A stretch of DNA of 64,000 nt, taken from positions 4,960,001 to 5,024,000 of the forward strand of contig NZ_CP024996.1 of assembly GCF_003719195.1 (NCBI RefSeq), in the 5' to 3' direction. The DNA comes from Herbaspirillum rubrisubalbicans (GTDB lineage Bacteria; Pseudomonadota; Gammaproteobacteria; Burkholderiales; Burkholderiaceae_D). A model generated the notes under the pieces. The model had not been told where the DNA came from. It saw only the letters and a program-made list of their open reading frames with translations, and did no database searches. Below, in pieces: positions 17,546 to 26,136 of the stretch. The first letter of the stretch is position 1; each line of letters begins with the position of its first letter. Position numbers and translations under genes: made by a program.

Positions 17546-17929
17546 AAGTTTCTCCCTGTGTTGCTTGTCTAAAAAATTGCTGTTGAAGCGGATCCCCGCC
17601 TGCCTCCCGTCGGCGCCTTGCACTCTCCCCGCCGTCGGGTACAACCGAAGATCTGCGTGGATTTACTCCGTCATATACGGCCTGGCACATGGCTGACAGT
17701 ACTGCCGACGCCCAAACCGACCGGACCGTTTACGCAAAGCCCGTGCCAGCCTTCCCGGCTAGCCCATCTTGCGTACCATTGCTGGCCAGCGCAGGCTTTA
17801 ACGCGAGCCTTTAACGCGAGCTCTACACCTCGAAAAAGGCAACACGCCGCCCACGCAGGGGCGCAATCCTAGCCGAGTCAAGGCGTAATCCCAAGGGCTT
17901 GTGCGCAGTTCGACACGATGTAGGAAATC

Positions 17930-17941
17930 ATTGTCGACAAT
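17930..17941. promoter_or_regulatory. Operator palindrome ATTGTCGACAAT
   Basis: This perfect 12-bp palindrome contains TTGTCGACAA, which fits the TNGTNNACNA consensus of FCD-type GntR repressors. It lies in the divergent region between the Tsx-like gene and the NMT1-like operon. Confidence 0.55.
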
Positions 17942-18084
17942 TCAAAACACCAGTCGCATCACGACAAAAAACGCCTGAAGCCGCTCTACATCTGCCTTAC
18001 AGCGCTGCAAGGTAAATTTTTTTAGTGCATTTTTTTCTACGAAGGTGCAGCGAAGCACCAAATTGTCGCAAATGAATTTTTTTA

Positions 18085-18094
18085 TTGTCGACAA
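18085..18094. promoter_or_regulatory. Second TTGTCGACAA operator palindrome
   Basis: An exact second copy of the ten-base core lies 154 bp from the first, inside an AT-rich tract that is a likely promoter. A degenerate copy, TTGTCGCAAA, lies at 18063-18072, about 21 bp away. Confidence 0.55.
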
Positions 18095-18272
18095 AAAATA
18101 CTGGCGCTGTTGATCATCCCGGGCCGTGCTTGCCGACTACCCGCCCCCGAGGTGAGCCGGCAGAGCCCGTCCAGCGCCGTGCGAGCCGCCTGCGCGCAAG
18201 TGCATGGCACATTAAATGCTTTTGCAGCGGTGGGATCTGGCATTTCAAACGAACAAGGAAGGGAAGTCCACC

Positions 18273-19304
18273 GTGTATTCCAGCAAGTTCTTCAAGATCG
18301 GCATGAGCCTTTTGCTCAGTGCAAGCTGCTCGCTCGCCGTGGCACAGGAAACCAAGATCAAGTTCCAGTTGGACTGGCGTTTCGAGGGACCGGCAGCGCT
18401 GTTCCTGGTGGCCAAGTCCAAGGGTTACTTCGCCCAGGAAAAACTGGACGTCACCATCGATGCCGGCAATGGCTCAGGCAACGCCGTCAACCGAGTGGCC
18501 TCGGGCACCTATGACATGGGCTTTGCCGACATGGCAGCCCTGATGGAATTCACGGCCAATAATCCCGATGCACCGGGCAAGCCGGTGGCGGTGATGATGG
18601 TCTACAACGACACGCCGGCAGCGGTGTTCTCGCTCAAGAAATCCGGCATCAAGAAACCTGCCGACCTGGTCGGCAAGAAACTGGGCGCGCCGGTGTTCGA
18701 TGCCGGACGCCGCGCCTATCCCATCTTCGCCAAGGCCAATGGCCTGGATGCGAGCAAGGCGCAATGGACCAGCATGGACCCGCCGCTGCGCGAAACCATG
18801 CTGGCGCGTGGTGACGTGGATGCCATCACCGGTTTCTATTTCACGTCGCTGTTGAACCTGAACGCGCGCGGCATCAAGGATGAAGACATCAACGTGATGA
18901 TGTACCCGGACTATGGGGTGCGCCTGTACGGCAATACCATCATCGCCTCCGAAGCCATGATCAAGAACAAGCCGGAGGCCATCAAGGGCTTCCTGCGCGC
19001 CTTCGCCAAGGCCAGCCGCGACGTGATGGCCAACCCGGAAGCGGCCATCAAGGTCTTGAAGGAACGTGATGGCCTAATCGATGAGAAGCTGGAACTGCGC
19101 CGCCTGAAATTGGCTATTGCCAGCGCCATTGCCACCCCGCACGCCAAGGCCGAAGGCTATGGCCAGGTCAACAGCCCGCGCCTGACATTGATGGCCTCGC
19201 AGGTCTCGGATGCCTATGGCACCAAGACCCGCGTCAATGCGGACAAGATCTGGAATGGCAGCTTCCTGCCCTCCAAGGCCGAGCTGGACGTCTTCCCCAA
19301 GTAA
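18273..19304 (+). CDS. NMT1/THI5-like ABC transporter substrate-binding protein
   Basis: The product is 343 residues from GTG 18273, chosen because AAGGAAGGGA (18255-18264) is well placed and it gives a clean signal peptide (MYSSKFFKIGMSLLLSASCS, cleavage near AVAQ). The mature start IKFQLDWRFEGPAALFLVAK and DMGFADMAAL are typical of the NMT1/SsuA-like family that delivers pyrimidine precursors, sulfonates or nucleobases. Its ATPase and permease follow. The purine context suggests a nucleobase or ring-cleavage product as substrate, but this is inference only. Confidence 0.85.
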   Translation: MYSSKFFKIGMSLLLSASCSLAVAQETKIKFQLDWRFEGPAALFLVAKSKGYFAQEKLDVTIDAGNGSGNAVNRVASGTYDMGFADMAALMEFTANNPDAPGKPVAVMMVYNDTPAAVFSLKKSGIKKPADLVGKKLGAPVFDAGRRAYPIFAKANGLDASKAQWTSMDPPLRETMLARGDVDAITGFYFTSLLNLNARGIKDEDINVMMYPDYGVRLYGNTIIASEAMIKNKPEAIKGFLRAFAKASRDVMANPEAAIKVLKERDGLIDEKLELRRLKLAIASAIATPHAKAEGYGQVNSPRLTLMASQVSDAYGTKTRVNADKIWNGSFLPSKAELDVFPK

Positions 19305-19386
19305 ATCATTTATATCATTTTCGGATTACCGGACCTGACTGGTCGCACGATGCCAGCAGGCCGGCGAGCCCCACCAGATTGCATTC

Positions 19387-20172
19387 ATGAGCGAACCCTT
19401 CGTCGATTTCCGCCACGTCTACCTGGCCTATGATGGCGCTACCGAATTTGCGGTGGAAGACATCGACCTGCAGACCCGCGCAGGCGAATTCATCGCCATC
19501 GTCGGGCCGTCTGGCTGCGGCAAGTCCACCTTCATGAAGCTGGCCACGGGCTTGAAGCAGCCCAATCGCGGCAGCGTCGTCATCAACGGCCAGCCGGTGA
19601 CCGGTCCGTTGAAGTTCGTCGGCATGGCCTTCCAGGCCCCGACCCTGTTGCCCTGGCGCACTACGCTGGAGAACGTGCTGCTGCCGCTGGAAATCGTCGA
19701 ACCCTATCGTCGTGACTTCAAGCAAAAGAAGGCCCAGTACACCGAACGCGCCCTGGCCCTGTTGAAGACCGTCGGCCTGGACGGCTATGCCGACAAGTTT
19801 CCCTGGCAACTCTCGGGCGGGATGCAGCAACGTGCGTCGATCTGCCGCGCGCTGATCCATGAACCCAAGATGCTGCTGCTGGACGAACCCTTCGGCGCGC
19901 TCGATGCCTTCACCCGCGAGGAACTATGGTGCGTGCTGCGCGACCTGTGGGCCGAGCGTCGCTTCAACGTCATCCTGGTCACCCACGACCTGCGCGAGGC
20001 GGCCTTCCTGGCCGATACCATCTACGTGATGAGCAAGCGCCCCGGGCGCATCGTGGTCAAGCGCGATAATCCACTACCGCGCCCGTGTGACCTGGAAACC
20101 ACCTATACCGATGGCTTCAATGCGCTGGTGCATGAACTGCGCGAGCACATCGGCCAGGTGCGCAACACCTGA
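19387..20172 (+). CDS. ABC transporter ATP-binding protein (SsuB/TauB-like)
   Basis: This 261-residue ATPase has Walker A GPSGCGKST (40-48), Q-loop FQAPTLLPW (81-89), signature LSGGM (141-145), Walker B LLLDEP (162-167) and H-loop VTHDLREA. The FQ.P.LLPWRTTLENV segment is characteristic of the nitrate/sulfonate/thiamine-precursor importer subfamily. It pairs with the NMT1-like binding protein upstream and the permease 28 bp downstream. No good ribosome site precedes ATG 19387. Confidence 0.9.
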   Translation: MSEPFVDFRHVYLAYDGATEFAVEDIDLQTRAGEFIAIVGPSGCGKSTFMKLATGLKQPNRGSVVINGQPVTGPLKFVGMAFQAPTLLPWRTTLENVLLPLEIVEPYRRDFKQKKAQYTERALALLKTVGLDGYADKFPWQLSGGMQQRASICRALIHEPKMLLLDEPFGALDAFTREELWCVLRDLWAERRFNVILVTHDLREAAFLADTIYVMSKRPGRIVVKRDNPLPRPCDLETTYTDGFNALVHELREHIGQVRNT

Positions 20173-20200
20173 GGCTCACCCCAACCAAGGATCAGCAGCC

Positions 20201-20980
20201 ATGCAGACATCATCGAACGGCAAACTCAACCGGGCAGCCACCACGCTGGCGCCTTGGTTCCTGCTCATCGCCATCCTGGGCGTGTGGCAATTCATCTGCA
20301 GCGTGTGGGAGGTCTCCGACTTCATCTTCCCCAGCCCGGCTTCCATCCTCCAGGCCATGGTGGAGTATGCCGGCCCCATTACCCAGCACGCGCTGTCGAC
20401 CTTTTGGGTCACCATGGTGGGTTTTGCCATCGCCGTCGGGGTCGGTGTGACGCTGGGTCTGGTGATCGGTTCTTCACCTATGCTCTATGCCGCCGCCTAT
20501 CCGCTGATGACGGCCTTCAATGCCTTGCCCAAGGCGGCTTTCGTACCGGTGCTGGTGGTCTGGTTCGGCATCGGCGCGGGGCCGGCGATCCTGACCGCTT
20601 TCCTGATTTCCTTCTTCCCCATCATGGTCAACATCGCCACCGGCCTGGCCACGCTGGAGCCGGAACTGGAAGACGTGCTGCGGGTACTGGGTGCGCGTCG
20701 TCTGGATATCCTCTGGAAAGTCGGCCTGCCACGCGCCCTGCCGTATTTCTTCGCCTCGCTCAAGGTCGCCATCACGCTCGCCTTCGTGGGCTCGACCGTG
20801 TCTGAGATGAATGCCTCCAACCAGGGTATCGGCTACCTGCTGGTGTCGGCCGGTTCCTCCATGAAGATGCCGCTGGCCTTTGCCGGGCTGGTGGTGATCG
20901 GTGCCATGGCCATGGCCATGTATGAATTGTTTGCCATCATCGAGAAGCGCACCACCGGCTGGGCGCATCGCGGAAAATGA
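20201..20980 (+). CDS. ABC transporter permease of the NMT1-like system
   Basis: This 259-residue inner-membrane protein has about six hydrophobic segments and the EAA-type loop ELEDVLRVLGARRLDILWKV, as in SsuC/TauC permeases. FNALPKAAFVPVLVVWFGIG precedes the loop, as usual for this subfamily. ATG 20201 is chosen because the protein starts there as in its relatives; the frame extends upstream inside the ATPase gene. It completes a three-gene importer; the next gene begins 148 bp later. Confidence 0.9.
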   Translation: MQTSSNGKLNRAATTLAPWFLLIAILGVWQFICSVWEVSDFIFPSPASILQAMVEYAGPITQHALSTFWVTMVGFAIAVGVGVTLGLVIGSSPMLYAAAYPLMTAFNALPKAAFVPVLVVWFGIGAGPAILTAFLISFFPIMVNIATGLATLEPELEDVLRVLGARRLDILWKVGLPRALPYFFASLKVAITLAFVGSTVSEMNASNQGIGYLLVSAGSSMKMPLAFAGLVVIGAMAMAMYELFAIIEKRTTGWAHRGK

Positions 20981-21128
20981 GATAAAGCGGGTCGGGCAGC
21001 ACGAGGTGAAGGAAAAGGCTGCAAAAGCGGTATGCGGCGCGGCCCAATTTGTCTATGATGTCGCGCGTGCGCGCCGCCTGCCCGCTGCCATACGACATGA
21101 ACACATACAACACCACAGGGAAAATCAC

Positions 21129-22679
21129 GTGAGCGCAGTTCCACTCCGTCTTGAAATCAGCCATGTGCGCAAGGCCTATCCGGGCGTGCTGGCCAACGAC
21201 GATGTCAGCCTGGCGGTGGCGCCCGGCGAGATCCACGCCGTGCTCGGGGAGAACGGCGCGGGCAAGTCCACCCTGATGAAGATCATCTTCGGCGCGGTCA
21301 AGCCCGATGCCGGCGAGATTCGCTGGAATGGCGCGGCGGTGCAGATCGCCAATCCACAGGTGGCGCGTAAGCTGGGCATTGCCATGGTGTTCCAGCATTT
21401 CTCGCTGTTCGACACGCTGACCGTGACCGAGAACATCGCCCTGGGCCTGGACGCCAAGACCGATCTGAAGGAACTGGCCGAGCGCATCACCCGCACCGGC
21501 GAGAAATACGGCCTGGAACTGGAACCGCAGCGCCACGTGCATACCCTCTCGGTGGGCGAGCGCCAGCGCGTGGAAATCGTGCGGGCGCTGCTGACCGAGC
21601 CGCAATTGCTGATCCTGGATGAGCCGACCTCGGTGCTGACCCCGCAGGCAGTGGAAAAACTGTTCGTGACCCTGCGCCGCCTGGCCGATGAGGGTTGCAG
21701 CATTCTCTATATCAGCCACAAGCTCGATGAAATCCGCGCGCTGTGCCACAGCGCCACCGTCATGCGCGGTGGTCGCGTGACCGGTAACTGCGATCCACGC
21801 AATGAGAGCAGCTCCAGCCTCTCGCGCATGATGATCGGCGATGAACTGGTACGGCTGCAGCGCGAGCGCAATCCAGAGTCGATGCGCAACGAGCGCAAGC
21901 TGCACGTCAATCGCCTGTCGCTGCCCAAGGCGCACCTGTTTGCCACCGAACTGAAGGACATCGAATGCGAAGTGCGGGCCGGTGAGATCGTCGGCATCGC
22001 CGGGGTCTCGGGCAATGGCCAGCAGGAATTGCTGGCGGCGCTGTCCGGCGAAGACCAGCGCGCCGCGCCCAACATGATCATGTTGAGCGGCAAGGCGGTA
22101 GGCGACCTCTCGCCCAATCCGCGCCGCGCCGCCGGCCTGGGCCTGGTACCGGAAGAGCGGCTGGGACGCGGCGCCGTGCCCACGCTGTCGTTGACGGCCA
22201 ATATGCTGCTGTCTCACCAGAAGGCGCCCTATGTGAAACGCGGCATGATCGATTTCGGTTTTACGCGACGCGCCGCCGCCTCCATCATCGAGCGCTTCAA
22301 GGTCAAGGCAGCCGGCCCCGATGCGCCGGCCAAGAGCCTCTCGGGTGGCAACCTGCAGAAGTTCATCGTGGGCCGCGAGATGGAACGCAAACCCGCGGTC
22401 TTCGTGGTGGCCCAGCCGACCTGGGGGGTGGACGTGGGTGCGGCCGCGCAGATCCACGGCGAAATATTGAAACTGAAACAGGAAGGTTGTGCCGTGCTGG
22501 TGATCTCGGAAGAACTTGACGAATTATTCGCATTATGTGATCGCCTGCATGTCATCGCCAAGGGCCGTCTGTCGCCCTCCATTCCCATCGAACAGGCCAC
22601 GCGCGAGCAGGTCGGCGTGTGGATGAGCGGCTTGTGGGATGAGCCCAAGGCAGCCGGTGCGGAGGTGCAGCATGGCTGA
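21129..22679 (+). CDS. BMP-type nucleoside ABC transporter ATP-binding protein
   Basis: This 516-residue protein carries two fused ABC ATPase domains. The first has Walker A GENGAGKST (40-48) and signature LSVGERQR. The second has a degenerate Walker A (GVSGNGQQE) but an intact LSGGNLQK. That asymmetry is standard for the YufO/NupA family serving BMP-type nucleoside or sugar importers. GTG 21129 follows AGGGAAAA. A tiny frame of 11 codons (ATG 21097) ends at TGA 21130-21132, overlapping this GTG, so coupling is possible. Its end overlaps the next gene by eight bases. Confidence 0.9.
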   Translation: MSAVPLRLEISHVRKAYPGVLANDDVSLAVAPGEIHAVLGENGAGKSTLMKIIFGAVKPDAGEIRWNGAAVQIANPQVARKLGIAMVFQHFSLFDTLTVTENIALGLDAKTDLKELAERITRTGEKYGLELEPQRHVHTLSVGERQRVEIVRALLTEPQLLILDEPTSVLTPQAVEKLFVTLRRLADEGCSILYISHKLDEIRALCHSATVMRGGRVTGNCDPRNESSSSLSRMMIGDELVRLQRERNPESMRNERKLHVNRLSLPKAHLFATELKDIECEVRAGEIVGIAGVSGNGQQELLAALSGEDQRAAPNMIMLSGKAVGDLSPNPRRAAGLGLVPEERLGRGAVPTLSLTANMLLSHQKAPYVKRGMIDFGFTRRAAASIIERFKVKAAGPDAPAKSLSGGNLQKFIVGREMERKPAVFVVAQPTWGVDVGAAAQIHGEILKLKQEGCAVLVISEELDELFALCDRLHVIAKGRLSPSIPIEQATREQVGVWMSGLWDEPKAAGAEVQHG

Positions 22680-23766
22680 TCGCATGAGCTTCCCGCTGCG
22701 TCTGGAATTGCGCGGCGCGCCGTCGCAAACGATGACCTATCTCTCGCCGGTGATTGCCATCATCGCCACCCTGTTGCTGGGGGCGCTGCTGTTCCTGGCG
22801 CTGGGCAAGGATCCGCTGGCCGGGTTGAAGGTCTTCCTGGTCGATCCCTTCAATGGCAAGCGCGCCATCAGTGAGCTGCTGTTGAAATCGGTGCCGCTGA
22901 TCCTGTGCGCGCTGGGGCTGGTGGTGTGCTTCCGCGCCAGTATCTGGAACATCGGCGCCGAGGGTCAGTTCACGGTCGGGGCCTTATGTTCGGGCGCCAT
23001 GCTGGTGTGGCTGGACGTGCCGGGACATGGCATCTCGGGTGGCATGGGACTGGTGCTGATGGTGCTGGCCGGCATTGTCGGCGGTGCGCTGTGGGCGGCC
23101 ATCACGGCCTTCCTGCGCGACCAGTTCAATGCCAATGAAATCCTGGTCTCGCTGATGCTGACCTATGTGGCGCAGTTGCTGTTGATGTGGGCCGTCAATG
23201 GTCCCTTGAAGGATCCCAATGGCATGAACTTCCCGCAGTCCAAGGTGTTCTCCAGCGAATTCATGTTGCCCATGCTGATGTCGGGAACACGACTGCACGT
23301 GGGCTTTGCGGTGACCCTGGTGGCGGCCGTGCTGATGGCCATCTTCATGATGCGCAGCCTGCGCGGTTTTTCGCTGATGGTGGGAGGCGTGGCGCCTCAT
23401 GCGGCGCGCTATGCGGGTTTCTCGGCGCGCTCGGCCCTGTGGGTGTCGCTGTTGATCTCGGGTGCCTTTGCCGGGCTGGCCGGCGCCTTTGAAATTGCCG
23501 GCCCGATCGGTCAGTTGCTGCCCTCGGTATCGCCCGGCTATGGCTTTGCGGCCATCATCGTGGCCTTCATCGGCCGCCTGCATCCGATCGGCGCCATCCT
23601 GGGCGGGCTCATCATGTCGCTGCTGTACCTGGGCGGCGAGCTGGCGCAGTCGCGCCTGGGGCTACCTTCGGCCATTACCGGGGTGTTCCAGGGCATGTTG
23701 CTGTTCCTGCTGCTGGCCTGCGATACGCTCATCGATTACCGCCTCGTGTGGCACAAGAAAGTCTAA
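22672..23766 (+). CDS. BMP-type ABC transporter permease (first)
   Basis: The product is 364 residues with about nine hydrophobic segments and the YufP/NupP hallmarks FRASIWNIGAEGQFTVGALC and FLRDQFNANEILVSLML. It forms half of the channel for the nucleoside importer. GGAGG at 22661-22665 sets ATG 22672, which overlaps the end of the ATPase gene (22672-22679). The second permease follows after 16 bp. Confidence 0.9.
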   Translation: MADRMSFPLRLELRGAPSQTMTYLSPVIAIIATLLLGALLFLALGKDPLAGLKVFLVDPFNGKRAISELLLKSVPLILCALGLVVCFRASIWNIGAEGQFTVGALCSGAMLVWLDVPGHGISGGMGLVLMVLAGIVGGALWAAITAFLRDQFNANEILVSLMLTYVAQLLLMWAVNGPLKDPNGMNFPQSKVFSSEFMLPMLMSGTRLHVGFAVTLVAAVLMAIFMMRSLRGFSLMVGGVAPHAARYAGFSARSALWVSLLISGAFAGLAGAFEIAGPIGQLLPSVSPGYGFAAIIVAFIGRLHPIGAILGGLIMSLLYLGGELAQSRLGLPSAITGVFQGMLLFLLLACDTLIDYRLVWHKKV

Positions 23767-23782
23767 GGATTCAGGACCGGAC

Positions 23783-24703
23783 ATGGAACAACTCGCTCCT
23801 CTCATCGCAGCCTCCATCAATGCCGGCACGCCGCTGCTGCTGGCGGCCATCGGACTGTTGATCAATGAACGCTCCGGCGTGCTCAACCTGGGCGCCGAGG
23901 GCATGATGCTGGTCTCGGCCATCGCCGGCTTCGCCGTGGGCTATACCACCAAGAGTCCGCTGCTGGGCTTTTTGGCCGGCGCCGTGTGCGGCATGTTGAT
24001 GGCCTCGCTGTTTGCCTGGCTGGCACTGCAACTGGCCACCAACCAGGTCGCCACCGGACTGGCGCTGTCGATCTTCGGCGCGGGTCTGTCGGCCTTCGTC
24101 GGCCAGCGCTTCGTGGGGCTGGCCTTGCCGGCGCAACCCAATTCGATTCCGCTGCTGGGCGACATTCCCTTCCTGGGCACGGCCTTGTTCCACCAGCATT
24201 GGATGAGTTACCTGGCCTTTGCGCTGTGCCTGGCCAGCATCTGGTTCCTCTACCGCACGCGGGCCGGGCTGGTGTTGCGCGCGGTGGGCGAGTCGCCGGA
24301 GTCGGCGCACGCGCTGGGGTATTCGGTACGGGGCATCCGCTATCTGGCGCTGCTGTTCGGAGGCGCCTGCTGCGGCCTGGCCGGCGCCTACATGTCGCTG
24401 GTCTATACGCCGATGTGGGTGGAGGGACTGGTGGCCGGACGCGGCTGGATCGCGCTGGCCTTGACCGCCTTTGCCACCTGGCGTCCGGCACGTGTCTTGC
24501 TGGGCTCGCTGCTGTTCGGCGGCGTCACCATTGCCCAGTTCTACCTGCAGGGCATGGGCGTGACCGTTCCTTCGCAGATCCTGTCGATGGCGCCTTACCT
24601 GGCCACTATCGTGGTGCTGGCGCTGATCTCGCGCAACCCCGACTGGATCCGCCTGAACATGCCTGCCTCGCTGGGCAAGCCGTTCCGCCCGGGCGCTTCC
24701 TGA
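23783..24703 (+). CDS. BMP-type ABC transporter permease (second)
   Basis: This 306-residue membrane protein has NERSGVLNLGAEGMMLVSA and LATNQVATGLALSIFGAGLS, the YufQ/NupQ-type signature repeating the pattern of the first permease. The two form a heterodimer. It starts 16 bp after the first permease and precedes the lipoprotein receptor by 62 bp. Confidence 0.9.
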   Translation: MEQLAPLIAASINAGTPLLLAAIGLLINERSGVLNLGAEGMMLVSAIAGFAVGYTTKSPLLGFLAGAVCGMLMASLFAWLALQLATNQVATGLALSIFGAGLSAFVGQRFVGLALPAQPNSIPLLGDIPFLGTALFHQHWMSYLAFALCLASIWFLYRTRAGLVLRAVGESPESAHALGYSVRGIRYLALLFGGACCGLAGAYMSLVYTPMWVEGLVAGRGWIALALTAFATWRPARVLLGSLLFGGVTIAQFYLQGMGVTVPSQILSMAPYLATIVVLALISRNPDWIRLNMPASLGKPFRPGAS

Positions 24704-24765
24704 ATTGTTTATAACGTTTTTGTAGCAGCACCTGCATTTATCCACTGACCTTGAGGGAGAACACA

Positions 24766-25905
24766 ATGAAGATTTCGCGCAGGGCATCCTTGACGATGCT
24801 CGCCACCCTGGCGGCCGCAACCCTGATCGGTTGCGGCAAGAAGGAAGAACCCGCTGCCGCCGCGCCTGCTGCTGCGCCGGCCGCAGCCGCACCGGCGACC
24901 GATCCGTTGAAGGTGGCCTTCGTCTATATCGGCCCGGTCGGTGACGCCGGCTGGACCTTCGCGCATGACAAGGGCCGCAAGGCGGTCGAAGAAAAGTTCG
25001 GCGACAAGGTCAAGACCACCTTCGTAGAAAACATTCCCGAATCCGCAGCGGACGCCGAGCGCGTCTTCCGCCAGTTGGCTACCGATGGCAACAAGCTGAT
25101 CTTCGGCACCACCTTCGGCTACATGGAAGCCATGCTGAAGGTTGCCAAGGAATTCCCGGACGTCAAATTCGAACACGCCACCGGCTTCAAGACCGCCGAC
25201 AACTTGGCGCAATACGACGTGCGCACCTATGAAGGCGCCTACCTGGCCGGCGTGGTCGCGGGCAAGATGAGCAAGTCCGGCAAGCTGGGCGTGGTGGCCT
25301 CGGTGCCGATTCCTGAAGTGATCCGCAACATCGACTCCTTCACCCTGGGTGCGCGTTCGGTCAATCCGAAGGCCACCACCGCCGTGGTGTGGGTCAACAA
25401 GTGGTTCGATCCGGGCAAGGAACGTGAAGCCGCCACCACCCTGATCGGCCAGGGCGTGGACGTGCTGATGCAGAACACCGACTCGGCGGCCGTGGTGCAG
25501 ACCGCGCAGGAAAAGGGTGTGTATGCCTTCGGTTGGGACAGCGACATGACCAGCTTCGGCCCCAAGGCCCACCTGGCGGCCTCCATGATCAACTGGGGCG
25601 TGTACTACACCGCCCGCGTGCAGGCCGTACTGGATGGCACCTGGAAGAGCAGCACCAGCTGGATCGGTCTGAAGGACAACGGCATCGACCTGGCCGCCTT
25701 CAATCCTGAACTGCCGGCCGAGGTGAAGACCCTGGTCGAAGAGCGCAAGAAGGCCATCATCGACGGCAGCGCGCCGATCTGGAAGGGTCCGATCAAGGAC
25801 AATACCGGCAAGGAAGTGCTGGGCAAGGACGCCGTGGCCGATGATGGCTTCCTGCACGGCATCAAGTTCTACGTCGAAGGCGTGGATGGCAAGGTACCGG
25901 GCTGA
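24766..25905 (+). CDS. BMP family nucleoside-binding lipoprotein
   Basis: This 379-residue protein has a lipobox (LIGC, Cys near residue 23), then a low-complexity Ala/Pro linker (about 28-45), then the basic membrane protein (BMP) fold starting KVAFVYIGPVGDAGWTFAHD. BMP receptors bind nucleosides in several bacteria, and the nearby Tsx-like channel supports that here. GAGGGAGA precedes ATG 24766. Unusually for an importer, the receptor gene is last in the order, 62 bp after the second permease. A terminator follows at 25967. Confidence 0.9.
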   Translation: MKISRRASLTMLATLAAATLIGCGKKEEPAAAAPAAAPAAAAPATDPLKVAFVYIGPVGDAGWTFAHDKGRKAVEEKFGDKVKTTFVENIPESAADAERVFRQLATDGNKLIFGTTFGYMEAMLKVAKEFPDVKFEHATGFKTADNLAQYDVRTYEGAYLAGVVAGKMSKSGKLGVVASVPIPEVIRNIDSFTLGARSVNPKATTAVVWVNKWFDPGKEREAATTLIGQGVDVLMQNTDSAAVVQTAQEKGVYAFGWDSDMTSFGPKAHLAASMINWGVYYTARVQAVLDGTWKSSTSWIGLKDNGIDLAAFNPELPAEVKTLVEERKKAIIDGSAPIWKGPIKDNTGKEVLGKDAVADDGFLHGIKFYVEGVDGKVPG

Positions 25906-25966
25906 TTCCTGGCTTGCCGACAGGCGCGGTTGAGGTCGCGCCTGTACTTTATGAAGGTTCGTGAAG

Positions 25967-26001
25967 ACCGCTGGCACCGTGAGGTGTTGGCGGTTTTTTT
26001 T
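25967..26001 (+). terminator. Rho-independent terminator of the BMP operon
   Basis: ACCGC (25967-25971) pairs with GCGGT (25990-25994) around an inner GCACC/GGTG stem, followed by eight T residues. A second GC stem lies just upstream (CAGGCGCG/CGCGCCTG, 25921-25944). This marks the left border of the accessory region. Confidence 0.8.
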
Positions 26002-26136
26002 GGGTAGGCTACGTCCAGTAATGAAGTCGCAGGTATATGCCAAGGCTCGACATGGCAAGTTGAACAATCACCTATATCCAGAATTTCGAAGGGTATCTCA
26101 GTATCTCAATCTGGTTGTCGTCACAGATGGCAACTC

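Larger units (their letters stand above)
17546..18272. promoter_or_regulatory. Gene-free divergent promoter region between tsx and the NMT1-like operon
   Basis: No coding region is supported over about 725 bp. The half near the NMT1 gene is strikingly AT-rich (runs of T at 18016-18040 and 18077-18083). It contains a hairpin GGTGC-N6-GCACC (18044-18059), a TTGTCGCAAA element (18063-18072) and two near-identical palindromes listed separately. Control of both divergent units by one GntR-type repressor is a reasonable inference. Confidence 0.55.
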
